The position numbers and the translations under genes were made by a program. DNA of 64,000 nt from Enoplolaimus lenunculus. Taxonomy: Eukaryota > Nematoda > Enoplea > Enoplida > Thoracostomopsidae. Under the pieces are notes generated by a model. It did not search any database, had not been told where the DNA came from, and saw nothing but the letters and a program-made list of their open reading frames with translations. Shown here one piece after another: positions 1 through 15,581 of the stretch. Position 1 is the first letter of the stretch. Each line of letters opens with the position of its first letter. The DNA lies in NCBI GenBank assembly GCA_030248215.1, contig JASANG010003711.1, positions 434,001-498,000 of the forward strand, given 5' to 3'.

Positions 1-1174
1 GCATTGAGAATATCGGCCCGACTAATGTCTATTTTAATAATGTCGGAATGTAGGAAAAATGATACAATTAAAAACAAAAAATACGAGAAAAGTTAAGTGT
101 GACGCAATCAAGAGTCAAATGAAATGAAGAGTAAAAACTCGCGTGCGATAAGCCAGGTGCAATTGCAGCATGCATAACAGCTATGCAAATTTTTATTTGT
201 TTGGTTCCGATGGGGAATACGATTCCTAGATTGACGGTGTAAACCTGACCTAGAACGTGAAAAGTAAGATTTGAAGTACACGAATACACACAGCCCAGTT
301 TGGAACTGAACAGACTGGTGTAAAGGACCTATGAAACAAAGACAGCCATCCAGTTGAATGCTAATACGACCTATAATATAAGAGGGCACCGAAGCTGCGA
401 AGATTTTTTGATTTACGATTATTGTTCATATCATATAGCCCTTTAGCTCGAATCCAGCCTGATGGGCGGTATGAAGATGGTTATAGCGGCTTCTATAGAG
501 TAGTTTAAAAAAACTCACTACCGAAGCAAACGAAAAGCCAGCGTATTTTCTGCAGTAAATGTTTTACATTACAATACAAAACGTTAGTTTTGGCGAACGG
601 TTAAAAGTGTCAGCGACACCGTTTATTTTGGCACGGCTGTCCAATTACACATCTGACGACCCTGTAACCGCGTACTTGGCCAGAAATCGGTAGGCAAAAC
701 AGTTGCAATATAAAAGACTGCAATTAGGTCGTTACGGGCGGTGAAAATTTTTTCCAGCAGCGAAAACAACGCTTCACTTGTGGCAGTCTTATTTAACATA
801 AGCTAAAATAAAATCGAGACGAACACATTACGTTTTAAATTTAATTAAAAAAGTTAAAGAACTAATGTGTAAAATTTTGAAACCTCCACCTATTGTGTCA
901 CTAGTAGAAATATTACGTGAATCTTTGCTTTTTGTTGACAATTGGCAATTACCAAATATAAAATAATAGCTAAGCTACAGAGACGTGTGTCAAAGTCGAC
1001 TCATAACTTAGTCAATTTTGGAGTTAAGTCAAAAAACAGACTTAAGTTAGAAAACCGAAATTGAAATCCGTTGCAGGCATCTACTGAAAGTTTTTTAGCC
1101 CCTCCCCTAGCGAAACGAGTTGGCTACGGGCTTGTGTTTAAATAAATTACTTGTTACAAAATACTTCGTCTCAC
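1..1174 (-). other. ATXN1: Intron of the ATXN1 homologue (3' part outside window)
   Basis: This is the sequence downstream, in the minus sense, of the splice donor at 1174/1173 (AAG|GTGAGA). The remaining half of the AXH domain should follow in the next exon. I looked for it in all minus frames here and did not find it, so the terminal coding exon is probably left of the window. No repeat family described elsewhere in the window is obvious in this stretch. Confidence 0.6.
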
Positions 1175-3961
<2,787 letters not shown>

Positions 3962-5734
3962 TTTTTTCGAATTACGCAAAATTGATAGTGAATTTCATTA
4001 ATATTTCAAAGTTTTACCACACCAGGTTTTGTTTGTTAAAGTTAAGATTTAAATTATTTCACGAATGGCGCTGCGTAACCCAGTTTATTTTTAAATTTGA
4101 ACATTTGTCATTCAGAGCAAAAATTAGAAAGATACGCATATAAACGCTTCACTTTTTAAACTTGGAAGGAATAATTTCGTTCAACCAAACGGATATTTAA
4201 TAATTCTAATATGACGATATTTAGACTGGCCATCGTTGTTATTTGTTGCCAGTAATTACAGTTCACATTTAAATATTAATGTTATACGCAAAAAAAAAGA
4301 TTGTGATCGTTAATTATGATATATAAGCAAATATGTGCAATTCTGTTCATTCTACGAGATGGTAAAAACCAACAAATTAGACAATATTACAAACTTTTAA
4401 ATGTGAATGAACGAATTAGCCGGACACAAATAAGATATAAATGCAGATTCAACAAGTTTACATGAAATATTATTTACTGCCGATACGGCTTAGTTAATCA
4501 TATAACCACGCACTTAAAGTTAAATGTTTAACTTGCATTATTCTGAAACAAAAAAAAATTGAACTCAAGTTGAAACATTCATGGATCCTATAGCAACAAA
4601 GAGTATTACAATTCGGCATTTGTGTTACTGTCCCTGCACAAATTATTTCCTCTTTAGGGTGGTGGTATAATTGTAGTCGAGGACGGTTATAAATGGGGCC
4701 GAGAGATTAAAAATTTTGAAAAGTATAGCACCACTCATACTGTTAAATGACTTGTGTAATAGAATAGCCATGAACTTGGAAACAGAGACGGACGTGGGGC
4801 GTGTGGACCTGTACGGCCCCTTGGGGTGCGGCGAAGCGGGGTGAAGTGACTGCCCCAAAGAACAGACCGCCAAATATGGGGGGAAACGGGAACAAAATCA
4901 AAATATGAGTTTCTCACGGTTTTGACATTTTTTTATTTCGAAAGTAAAATCTGTACTCAATAGAGGTAAAAGTGGCGAGAAGATAGAATAATTGTATTAA
5001 AATATGGAAATAAACATAAAAATCGCTGAAATGCAGTGCTATAATTATTCCATTATTATATATAACTATGCTAGTTTCATAACAGTGGTTTGTGGGAGGC
5101 CCACGCCATCTATTTTCCATATTGCATTTTGCCAGGGAAATTTCGACATTTAAAAATTTATTAAAATTCTGTACAAAAGCCGTACGTGGAATTTTGTTGC
5201 AAGAAGTAGAATTCCGCCGAATCAATAGTGATTGCGTAAAGAACTACGTCTACACTGCAAAAAACGCTGAGTCAAATTAACTCTCTCCGAAATAGGCTTT
5301 TCCTGACTACACAAACTGAGTCAAAATTCCAATCCGCCGGAGTCAAATTCGGCACGTTGTTTTAAAAAGTGTGTGAACATACCGAAATATAAAAAATAGA
5401 TAATTAATAGTGTTTAATCGTGCGCACTGCAGACGATGAGAATATTGTGTTTCGAGTTGTAGCTTTTCTCGGCTTTTTATAACTTTTCAAACCGATTCAT
5501 GAACTGCAAAATTACTGTGAAGGGCTCTATATGGTACAGCTTAAACTTAGAATTTAGATTTTAAAACTAAAACGAAACATTTACAAGGAATTACTAGTGC
5601 ATTAAAATTCTCCAGCACCCTAAATTACATTAATCCACTATTTCCGCCACCTCTTATAACGTTTCAAGATTAATTTTTGCGACCGCAATCGACACACAAA
5701 GACTAAGTTTGTGTTTTATATCAAATCACGGTAT

Positions 5735-5785
5735 ATATAATAGATAATATATATACATATATACATATATATATATATTCGTAGA
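5735..5785. repeat. AT-rich microsatellite (TATATA/ACATAT)
   Basis: Short run of alternating TA with ACATATAT units. A similar tract occurs at about 28715-28765. Confidence 0.8.
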
Positions 5786-6019
5786 TTTTAATGAAATGAA
5801 CCCGTTCTAGCATTTATTTTGAATGATATCTGTGGCCTCATTAAAATTCAAGCAATCAATCCACAATAGACAATTCGTTTTCAAAATAACACACAACACC
5901 ACACAATTAATTCGCTCAAAAAATTTTGTACGAAAGCTCGTCTCAAACTTGAATTTCATAAAAGTATGCTATACACTGTCTCGTATTATTCAGGTTTGTT
6001 AGCTGTTACGACTAATGTA

Positions 6020-6180
6020 TGGAACACGGCCGTAACAGTAGCATGAGCATATTGCTAAGCCTAAACCAAAGCGTATGAATGAGCTTATCTCTAAGCCTAA
6101 GGTTAAGCAACAAAATTAGCGTAAAGCTTAAGATTACTTTATTGTAGTCCGACAGAAAATGTCCGACTCCTTTTCTTTAC
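6020..6180 (+). repeat. TTAGGC-like array element (CTAAGCC orientation)
   Basis: Degenerate CTAAGCC/CCTAAG hexamers lie between about 6050 and 6140. They are followed by a GTCCGACAGAAAATGTC stretch and CTTTACATGGG. The right part resembles the end of the element at 30835-31020 (GTCTCACAGAAAA, then CTTTACATG), so this is probably a diverged relative. Confidence 0.5.
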
Positions 6181-7444
6181 ATGGGTTGCTATTTACCCTC
6201 CTTAAAATTAACTTTTTTAATAAGTATTTCAACATCTTCTTTTACTATTTAGAACAACTACAGATACAATTTCCAATTCTTCAAGTAACACCGAGACAGT
6301 ACTACATTTTACATCACATCGTTGCGAAAAATTTTCCATGCCGTTCAAATTTCTGCGACAGACGTAAGCCCGGTTCTGACGGAGTTCAGGCCCTCCCTGT
6401 ATCTCTGGTCCTTGACGTCTCTGTAAGTCATTTACAACTATCAGCGATTATAAATCATGTAAACCAACATAAGGTGTTTAAATTGCTAACGTGACCAAAT
6501 TTTCTAAAGAATAGTTTTAAAGCAATACTATTTAAGTATTCTAGATTCGACATTACCATTGTTACTTCTGGCCAAATTCTGAAATCTATTTGAAATTATG
6601 CCAATTTGGCACTAAACTTGAGCCAAACAATGCAGTGTTGTAAGTTACATTCGGTACCCTACTCTTAGAAACAAAGTAATCCTGGCAAAGTTCCATCGAC
6701 ACATCCACAAATTGCGTTCGCAACGCAAGAATTACAGTAAACAAACACAATTAAGTATAACCAGTACTTGGCAAAGGTCGCGGCTCAGAGATCTGTTGAC
6801 CAAAATGAACCTATGAAAGCTGTAATTGGCTAATCTATTTGACCAAAAAGGTTACATAATCGCTGCTAAGTTTCGATTGGTTAAAAATAATGACGCGTGT
6901 TTTCGAACGCAGTTAGTATTGGTTACTGAGTTGCTAAATGTTTCAAAAGCGGCGACTATGGTCAAAAAGGTTAAACTAAATATATTGTTTATGTTATTAT
7001 ACTAATGTTGAGCATTGAAATGAACTTAAAAATAGCAAAAAGCCCAATATGAAAATAAAATCAGCGTTTACCTCAAATGTAGGACATTTCGGGTCTACCA
7101 AACATAGGAACATAAACTGGAATGAAATCTGTGGTTCGAAAATTGAACAACAGAACGATTTATGTATAAATTGTACAAAAAGTTTCATTTGGCTGACCGT
7201 AGAGAAAATTGCATAACCGTTGCACCTGAGGGGGAAGATTGTCAATCACACACACGGATCCTGAAATTTCTGACGGCGGGGGTAGGGTTGACAAATGTTA
7301 TGATACGCAATTTTTACTTTATGCTATATCTGTCATTGGCAGCGAAGAATTGTAAAGTTTTGCTTACCATTTTACCCCCGAAAAATTTTCTTGATTAAAA
7401 AATTGTAACGCAGGGAGCATTTTTATTGCTCCTCTGCTACTTAA

Positions 7445-7719
7445 GCCGTATGCACACGTGCAAGGTTTTGCTGCGGGAACTTGCAGCTGCATTTTGCACT
7501 TACAAGTTTTATCGAAAATCCTGTTCGAAAAACTGCAGCTGCAAACAATTCATTAAAAGTTGTAGCTAGGAGTTTAGTTCGCATGTGTGAACAACGATGC
7601 AAGTTCACAGAATTTATTGCAGCCGTTTTCTCAGTGGCTGATGAAAAAAATGCACGTTCTGCGTGCAATTTGCAGCTGCAAGTTCTCGCAACAAAAACTT
7701 GCACGTGTGTGAGCAGGGC
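7445..7719. mobile_element. Family E TIR element, TTAA-flanked (piggyBac-like MITE)
   Basis: Long imperfect inverted ends of about 50 bp: left GCCGTATGCACACGTGCAAG, right (reversed) GCCCTGCTCACACACGTGCA, both continuing into AACTTGCAGCTGCA. The left flank is TTAA (7441-7444). The right flank here is TTTA, but a partial right end of the same family at 16695-16722 is followed by TTAA. TTAA flanks are the hallmark of piggyBac. The interior of about 275 bp has no transposase, so it is a non-autonomous copy. Confidence 0.7.
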
Positions 7720-8792
7720 TTTATATAAAAAGTCTGAACTTGAGGGGACACAGCCTCAATACTCTGATGCCGGAGAGGAAATTTTTCATTTGTCTGCTGA
7801 AATTTGCTTTTGTGCTATTTATGTATGCAATCTCTTATTTTGAACTGTAGTGCCTGCTGTTAAGGCACTTAAAAAATTTAACCTGCGGCGATATTTTTGT
7901 ATCAACTGTAATCCAAATATTAAAGTAGAAGTCGATCCACAAAGTCTATTTAGGGATCGATACAATTGGGATAGGTGAACCTATTTTTTTCATTGAGGTA
8001 AACACGAAAAAGTATAATTTGTTTTTTAATTTTTTCATTTATTTTCAAAATAAAGCATCCATAACTAATATACTTGATTAGTATTTTTTACATTTCGTAA
8101 AAAATGCGTCTGGCTTTACGCTCACTTCGTTCGCGACAATTCATTCTTACTTCTATCTATCTTGACTCGTCTGATTTTACGCTCCGGTTGTAAAAAGTTA
8201 AAATAAGACCGTATCTTAGGAAACCTCCAGGGATCAGGCTTCCCATCGGACCGACACAAAAACAAAGTCGTTTGTATTTGTAATTATCACTGAAATAGCG
8301 TTTTACTTCTCTCACGTTCCGCTCACAACATTTTGTTAGCCTCACTATAGGATTGCAAGCGACCAGCCGCCATCTGAAATATATTTAGATCCAGTACTGC
8401 CGTTAGCAGGATTAGCTGCGTGTCGTATACTTAATTACATTTTGTTCGGTATATCTATTTACACCGTGTCATGTGTTTTTGACCCCCTCCAATAATAATT
8501 TTCGTTTGAGCGCCACTGCATCTGCCGTTAATCAACTACACTGTAATAGGTCAGTTTATTAGATTTCAAATTTGAAACAAGTCCTATTTCAGAATATTCA
8601 GATATTCAAGTAAAATAATTAGCTGAAAACTAAATACTACCGCGTATTAGCAAAACTTTTATCTCTCCAGAGTGTCTGTTAACCAAATGAACCAGGGCTT
8701 AAACTGACGTTAAAAAGCAAATTGGGGAAACATGTGATTTGAGACATGCTTAATGACACCACTGTGTTTTTGGTATTGAATGTGTCAAAGCG
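7720..8792. other. Non-coding stretch
   Basis: Nothing codes here that I can support. The GCTCACTTCGTTCGCG-type palindromic motif at about 8117-8133 recurs inside several short elements elsewhere in the window. Confidence 0.4.
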
Positions 8793-8794
8793 TA

Positions 8795-9263
8795 CTGTAG
8801 TGACCCGAATAAGAGAGGGGGTACTAAGAGGGGGTCCTCATTTTGAGTCCAAATCAATAGGAGTCCGTATCCCTAATAAGAGTCCGTAAGCGGGTAGAGT
8901 CCCTAAACCCTAATTAGAGAGTCCCTAAACCCTAATTAGAGTCTATAAAGGTCAATTATCTCTAACTTTAGCGCATAAATGACTAGAGGACCGAATGAAC
9001 TTAAGTTCGAAACTTTAAAGCGTATTTAAGTTTTGAAAGTAAGTAACATCCCAAAATATAACCTTGCATTATCGCTCAAGGTTTTGATGCAAGGCAAAAA
9101 ACGTTTAATTCAACGGATAGATGCAATAACGGACGTATATCAGTAAGCAAGGGGGGCGGAGGGCTGGTTAAAAATTAATAACAGTCCGTAACCGAGCAAC
9201 AAGGGGTACCCTCTGGAGATGCCAGATAAATATTAGTCCCCCCTCTTATTCGGGTCACTACAG
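8795..9263. mobile_element. Family A MITE, copy 1 (TA target duplication)
   Basis: The inverted ends CTGTAGTGACCCGAATAAGA and its complement (TCTTATTCGGGTCACTACAG at the right) are flanked on both sides by TA (8793-8794 and 9264-9265). Length is 469 bp, with no coding capacity. The TA duplication suggests a Tc1/mariner-type source. Internal short direct repeats of GAGTCCSTAA-like units occur at about 8840-8950. Confidence 0.88.
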
Positions 9264-9265
9264 TA

Positions 9266-12200
9266 TCACGTAAAGTCAACTTAAGATGCGCATACAAAAG
9301 GAGGGATAGACGCGTATATTATATCCCTGCTGAAATTTATGAAACGACAAAAAAGAAACAATTTTAACAATAATTGCAATTATTTTCCGGATGATACAGG
9401 TACATATAAATTTGACTTCAGGTTATACCTTTTCGAACTGAAATCCTGGTTAAGCTTAATGCTTAATAACGCCAAAAAAGTAACTGATACCTTGCTGTAT
9501 AGCTGGTCTGACGGAAGTTATATCGTCAATCGAGATTTTTGTCGGATTCGGTAACAAAACTAAACTCTTTCTATTAATCAGTTTGAAAGAAATAATTGCT
9601 GGCAAATATGCGTGCCTGGGGGCGATGTGTTTCTACCGCAGAAATGTATCGCTACTCCGCAAATGTTGCGATACAAAAGGTTCATTTGAAGCTCACAATG
9701 TGTTTTCTAGCTAAATAGGGGAAAAGATGACGAGGCGGCAACATGAATTAACAAATTTACACTTTCGACGCAATTAGTCAAAAACGGAATCATAGGTTGA
9801 AAGCGAAAATGACCTAACGACCACCGTTGTTGTCATATTTTGAAACGTTTCAAAATTTATCTTCGAATTAACACAAAATAGACACAAAGACTTGCGTTTG
9901 GGGTAAGCAAGTTTGGTTTAACCAAGATCCTTGTGTGAAGATTTTTACTGATTACCTTACATAATGAACGAAAGTACTTTAACACTGTTTTTCGACCGTG
10001 TGAGTCCACGATATAAAGTACGTTTAGCATCCGTGGTCACTTTGCGATTACCCTCTCAAGCACCCCGAGGTTGGCTTAGGTATCAAAACGACCGAAGATG
10101 CTCCTATATTTCGGGTACAGCCATGATGCTGCTGTCACTGTGGCAGTGATGTTATCAAAACTATAAATCCGGTAGAAAATTTTAATAAGAATGCTTTAAA
10201 TTCATACAGTAAAAACAGTTTAGACATAAATTTTTAGGGTTAAAAATGAATTTCAAATCGCATTAAATAGAAATAGGCACAAGGCGGTCCATAGGAATCG
10301 TACGCTCCCCCATCAGACAATTTTTTGTGATAAAATGGTGAGGTCTCTACCTTTTACAATCCCCCTCAGAAAATCGGCACAAATATAGTATATATTATAT
10401 ACACAGTAAAAGTTGCGTTTCTATACTTTCCGCCCCCCCCCCCCCCGCCTCCGTTACAAATTTGTGGATCCACCGCTGCAAGTCGGCAACTTGTTTAAAG
10501 CATTACAAGCACACCTTATTTGTTGTACTAAGTTAGATCAAAATCTTCATGTCATATTAATATATTGGAAAATCTACAATATCTTGCGTACACCAGATAA
10601 CTTTTCAGATGGCTGGGTTGGTGGAGACCAAAGCCAAAAATATTTTAGTTGCTAAAGTCAAAAATGCTTCCTGCCTTGGATAGTGAATCCGAAAAGCTTA
10701 TTAGTTTAGTGGCATTTACTCGCTTACTCAAGGCGGAGCAGCCACCCCCATACCCCATTCGGGTGGGCCCACCCCTAAAGGTGACCTCAAAAATCCGTCT
10801 TGCTTCTCGCTCGTTACGCTCGCGAGTTGGCGGGCCCCTACACTTGAGTTGAAGGGAGTCCCTATCACTGCCTGCTCCGGCACTGCACTCTCCCTTACAT
10901 AAAATTACGGTAACGGCTTAGGCTCATGCTTAAGTTAAGACTTACACATAGGTAAACCTTTCTCTCAACCTGGACGAAGCCTAAGCCTGATCCTAAGCGC
11001 ATGGAGGAAGTGTACAAGATCCAGGGTACTATCTGCTGAATCTGTTTTGACAGCAAGAAACTGAGTTGCCAGCCAATTTTTCCCATAAATCAATTACATT
11101 ATATGGTATGCAGGTAATCTTACAAACAGTTCGCGCGTCATCCAAAGCATAATTTACATTTTTAACTTGAGGGTCCATATTCTCGAATGCATATAGCAAC
11201 TATCACAAGTTAGCAATAAAATAACTTTTGAAACTGACAAACTACTGAAGTTGTAGACCCCAAAATTGGCCCAAAAGCACGATTAATCATCATCATCATC
11301 ATATGCAGGAATTGTGCTAATTCCAAACCCCAATATTCACTGTTTCAACAGCTACCACCAAGATAGGGTCTACACATATTTTCGTCAACGGGCTGAAATT
11401 GTAATAGTATTTACAGTGAATTTCTGTAGTAGAAAACAACTCAGTCAAGCCTCAATTAGCACTAAAAATGTGTTCATATTGTCTTTTATTTGCTGTCTGT
11501 ACAATATTTTTACACCTTAGATATTTGTAGAATGCAAACCAACTTAACACTGATTGATCATATTAATCTGATGAATTGTTTTGACATATTTCGACTAAAA
11601 GTTAATTCAAGCTAAACGCAGCGTAGTTAATGGAAAACTTGTGTCATTTCAAAAGCGTTTGAATATTGCAAATATATATATGCTATTAATAAAAATTTCA
11701 GCTTATAGCCGCTCATAGCCACGTTTCCAACATGGCAAACACGGCCACCGAAAAGAGTCCAGTACTACGGTGTAACCAGATGTTCGTTTCAGTTTTGTGG
11801 TAAAAAAATCGGTGTTCGTTGCCGTTTACGCTATAGAAATGCCAAAGATTCGGTTAGTGTAGCCTCACAATTAGTTAACCAATATAAGTACGTATCTCGC
11901 AACTTTTTATTGCAGGTATGCTGCAATTGTTTGAAATGAAATAAAAACTACGAAATTCAGGCAAATTCTTGAAAATTGCCATGCATTCGCCATTTTTTTA
12001 AATAATGGAAACTCCGGCGAATATTTGCACGCCTCAATTCTGTTGTGAGAAAAATAAAACATCTTTGAAACTTTTTTCACTATCCGTTTCCGTTATTTTT
12101 ACTATCCGATTACACTCTGCACCAGTGCACATTAAAACCGGAACATCAATACCCATGTGAGCCACGATCGATCATGACCAACTCGTTCATAACATTGTCT

Positions 12201-12353
12201 GGATTTTGGCGTTGATTGCATTAGTGATAGTAATGGAATGTCCATGATTCCTCAAAAACAATAAATTTGGACAAATGACCCATGACCCACTGACTAAGTT
12301 CCAACACTGCCTGAAAAACCCAGCCGAGTTACTGGATGCACATTAGAATGGTA
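9266..12353. other. Non-coding stretch with repeat fragments
   Basis: No gene recognised. It holds a unit at 10285-10365 shared with 37395-37455 (GATAAAATGGT core), a poly-C run at about 10430-10446, a TTAGGC-like array at 10905-11020, and a short (ATC)n at 11289-11300. Confidence 0.4.
10900..11022. repeat. Family G TTAGGC-like array with TGTACAAGA flank
   Basis: Starts with TTACGGTAACGGCTTAGGC, passes through a degenerate middle, and ends CTAAGCCTGATCCTAAGCGC followed by GGAGGAAGTGTACAAGATCC. The same 3' flank (TGTACAAGAGCC) follows arrays at about 44925 and 60826, and related flanks occur at about 15320 and 21300. Confidence 0.6.
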
Positions 12354-12541
12354 TCGCGACAATTCGTCGCCGCGCATCTCGTCCCCTGACAACTTGTAAT
12401 CCGAAATTTTATTGACTCGGCAATTCGTTGCCCATCATTATGCTTAAGTTTAGGCTTTTAAGCTAAGGCTTAGGATTAGGCTTAAAATTATACTTACATT
12501 TATTTGTAGGTTTTAGGACGGTCGGGTGTCGAATTGTCGCA
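12354..12541. mobile_element. Family F TIR element, copy 1, carrying a TTAGGC-like array
   Basis: Left end CGCGACAATTCGTCG, right end GTGTCGAATTGTCGCAG (inverse). The core at 12438-12520 is a TTAGGC-like hexamer array (GGCTTAGGATTAGGCTTAA). It is paired with the copy at 50545-50776, which lacks the array. Confidence 0.6.
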
Positions 12542-13545
12542 GATTGCATAAATATTACACAACACCAAGCAGAGTTTAGTTTCATAAATTAACAATCATA
12601 TACCTTGCAAATGTGTCCCAAGCAACCCCACCTATATTTAATAATTTAGTAAAATGTTGAGGTTCGCGTATTAATCATAGACGCTTAATTGTAATTCGAA
12701 ACTTTTCAAAACGAACGAACGCATGTATGTGACAACATTTTACCCGTCTAAGCCCTAAACCACTTGTGACGGTGAGACAAAAACTAACCTGGCAAACTTG
12801 GTCAAACTTATACAGTATAATCGTTATTTTAAGTAACGCTCCGTTCAAACAATACTAATAAAAATGCTGCAAGAATATACCATTTCACAAAACATTTTTT
12901 TGTCAACGAAAACAATAGCTTGCTTGTAAATTTTTAAGCTGTTTTGCGGCACGTACTCTTTATAAATTCTTGTATAAACTTTCAGATCAAATAAGTATTT
13001 GACCCAATACATTCTTACGCAATACAAAACGAGTTTTAATTCAGCTACAAAACAAATTTATCTGACCCCAATATCCGGTATAAACCTTAAACCGGATACC
13101 GGTTTGTGGTTGTGATCCTAAATGTCATAAAACAGCTTTTTACACGCGAAAATACAACGCATTAATTTTTATAAATTTACACAAAATAAAGTTGCTGTTT
13201 GATTAACCAAATCTCGTAGCCTAATCACCTGTATGTATATTCAAGACAAACCGCCGTAAAGTTGAAATTTCTGAATGACCTGGTGCGTTCACAGCGTCAA
13301 AACAAATGGGAACACATACTATTAGTTTAATGATCATATCAGCGGCATCAATTACCGCAGTCTATAAATATAAAGCCGTTATGTCACAGTTTTGCATTTT
13401 TCAATCTTTTACATAAAAGATATTTAATTCATAAAATTTACAGTTGATAACTATTGGGCGTTATCAAAGCAGAAGGCTAATTATAATATTTTGATGGTTT
13501 TAAACGCTACTTCGACGAACATAAACCTACGTTTTAGCCGAATTT
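12542..13545. other. Non-coding stretch
   Basis: No coding or repeat signal that I could support. AT-rich with slight A over T and C over G on the plus strand. Confidence 0.4.
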
Positions 13546-13690
13546 CGGTCCATGTTAGTTTAAGGGGCGTCCAGGTTTTTGGTGGTTCTATAAAAGAGTA
13601 CGATTAGATTCTAGATTACATTTTTTGCTTAGGCTTACGCTTAGGAATACGCTTCATTTACTGTTACGCCTCTCAAAGTTAACATTGGCT
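13546..13690. mobile_element. Family B TIR element, copy 1, with TTAGGC-like core
   Basis: Left end CGGTCCATGTTAGTTTAAGG followed by GGCGTCCAGGTTTTTGGTGG. The core has GCTTAGGCTTACGCTTAGGA repeats. Right end ACGCCTCTCAAAGTTAACAT then TGGC, the inverse of the left end. Copies also lie at 32095-32258, 57629-57833 and 62596-62768. Confidence 0.7.
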
Positions 13691-14139
13691 CAAGTTTCTA
13701 TGGGGTTTATTGAAAATTGTGTTAGGTATCATCGTGATTTGCATACACATTCTTCAATTTATCTTTGTTTCGATTCGTGTATGATTGCATCGCGTGAGAT
13801 TAAAATAATCCTGAATACTTGTCTGAATGAAACACACTGTGTACGCCGAGCTGTTCAAATTCCGCACGTTAGCTGTATTTTAAATTTGTTTACTAACTGG
13901 CTCTATCCTAAAATTTTGTGATGTACTTCCAGTTGAAAGTTTCCGCAGACTTCCTGACTGATACAATGTTACTTACTGCATACCTTAAGTGAAGATGGCA
14001 ACTACACTGAATGACTACCAATTATGCAGCAGATAGTAGTAGCAGGTTTTGTTATAATATTTTGCACAGGGTCGTACACAAGTGGCTGATGGTAGATATA
14101 TCCAACTTCGGACAGTCAAAAAAGGAAAAAATAACCGGT
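13691..14139. other. Non-coding stretch
   Basis: No gene or clear repeat seen. A 98-residue open frame beginning in the family B element runs into this stretch but matches nothing I recognise. Confidence 0.35.
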
Positions 14140-14710
14140 ATAAGTAAAAAATAATTTTCTCGCCTGCTATGTTCGCTCGCAAAAAGCATTTAGACGTGAT
14201 TATACTGTAGTGACCCGAATAAGAGGGGGGACTAATATTTATTTGGCCTCTCCAGAGGGTACCCCACCCCCTTGTTATTCGCTTACAGACTGTTATTTAT
14301 TTTTAACCCACGCTCCGCCACCCTTCGTTACTGATATATCTCCGGTACTGCAACTATCCGTTGAATTAACCGTTTATTTGTCGTGTGTCAATAGCTTGAG
14401 CGATAATACAAGGTCATACTTAGGAATGTACTTTTAAAATTTAAGCACGCTTTAAAGTTTCGAATTCAAGTTATTTGGTCCTGGAGTCGTTTATGCGCTA
14501 CAATTAGGGTTATTTGATATTTACACACTCTTATTAGGGATACGGACTCCAATTGATTCGGACTCAAAATGGGGACCCCCATCTTATTACGCCTCCCCCT
14601 CTTATTCGGGCAATACAGTACGCTTGCGAAATGAAATCTAGACTACGACTCTAATTTAGCACTCCAATCTGTCAGAGGCGTAGACAAGATTTCATTTCGA
14701 GTGCGTACAA
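14140..14710. mobile_element. Family X repeat interrupted by a family A element
   Basis: The left part, 14150-14204, contains TTCGCTCGCAAAAAGC and TTTAGACGTGATTATA. The right part, 14621-14705, continues CGCTTGCGAAATGAAATC. Together, minus one TA, they align base for base in length with an uninterrupted copy at 53150-53235 in DCUN1D3 intron 2 (TTTAGACGTGGTTAT... CGAAATGAAATC). The family A element at 14205-14618 sits exactly in between. Confidence 0.75.
14205..14618. mobile_element. Family A MITE, copy 2 (inserted in family X)
   Basis: Left end CTGTAGTGACCCGAATAAGA with TA at 14203-14204. Right end CTTATTCGGGCAATACAG with TA at 14619-14620. The 414-bp copy is in the opposite orientation to copy 1, as judged by internal segments such as CTCCAGAGGGTACC. 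Non-coding. Confidence 0.87.
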
Positions 14711-15581
14711 CCTATATGCAAACGTATCAATAAAACCTGTTAAAAATATTTGTTTCTTCCGAAATTTTGAATGAAGATATATTTCCAGAACCGCTAAACT
14801 TTGTACGCACCCTTCCCATTCGAGTCGAGCTGCCTCAAACCCTAAAAGTTCAAATTTGACACAAAAATCAGTAAAACACGTCCGGGAAATAGAAAATTAT
14901 CTGTCAAAAATTTGCGTTGAGTTCTTTTTTATTGTATTAAAACACTGTGTAGAAATATGTTTTGCCAGTACAGCTGATTGAACATTGTTTGTCATAACAT
15001 TAACATTTGGCCTATTGTTGTATTCGGTGTAAAAAATAAAAGTATTTATTCTCGCTCGAATGACAACAAATAACGAAATCAGTTCACATCAACCATTTTT
15101 TTAAATATTTTACCATGAGCAAAATTGTACGGGGATGAGTGCTTGCACAATGTTCCCTTTATACAATCTTTGGCGTTCAGCTTAGGCTTGCAGCTGAATA
15201 GGTACATTTCTACGTTACTAGCCAAATATCTAAGTTTAAATCTTTGCGTATTAGTGTTTACTTACGGCATATGTCTGAAGTTTAACCTAAGCCTTAAATT
15301 ATAAATGTGGGTAGAAAGTGTACAACAAAGAGTCTGCGGGCGGCCTAAGACCTTTAAGGCCGTTGGAATAATTTTTGCAACTCTTTAAATTACTTTTTTG
15401 CCAAATTAACATGTAGCCCTTTTTTCGTAGCATCGACGAATTTTCGCCTTTGACTACTACTGATGGAATCAAAGCGTAAAAAAGCCATCTGCGCATCAAA
15501 TGCCAAACAGAAAATGTTACAAAAATTACAAGTGAACCAGAATTACCTAGAATGCTTATGGCACCAAATCCTGGATATAAA
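14711..15581. other. Non-coding stretch
   Basis: No gene recognised. Minor TTAGGC-like pieces lie at 15178-15200 and 15280-15325, the latter ending in AAAGTGTACAAC, like the family G flank. A minus-strand open frame at 15299-15643 has no recognisable domain and overlaps the end of the next element. Confidence 0.4.

Larger units (their letters stand above)
3962..7440. other. Non-coding region upstream of the ATXN1 exon
   Basis: No coding sequence could be supported. It contains a GC-richer patch at about 4780-4890, a short sequence at 5515-5575 that recurs at 55855-55915, an (AT)n/(ACAT)n microsatellite at 5735-5785, and a TTAGGC-like array near 6040-6130. It may be 5' UTR intron sequence of ATXN1, since the plus strand is A/C-leaning as expected for a minus-strand transcript. 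Confidence 0.5.

Noticed and set aside
3962-3979. TTG start six codons upstream of the ATXN1 ATG
   Set aside because: A non-ATG start has no support. The first ATG at 3961 follows an in-frame TGA and is the simplest choice.
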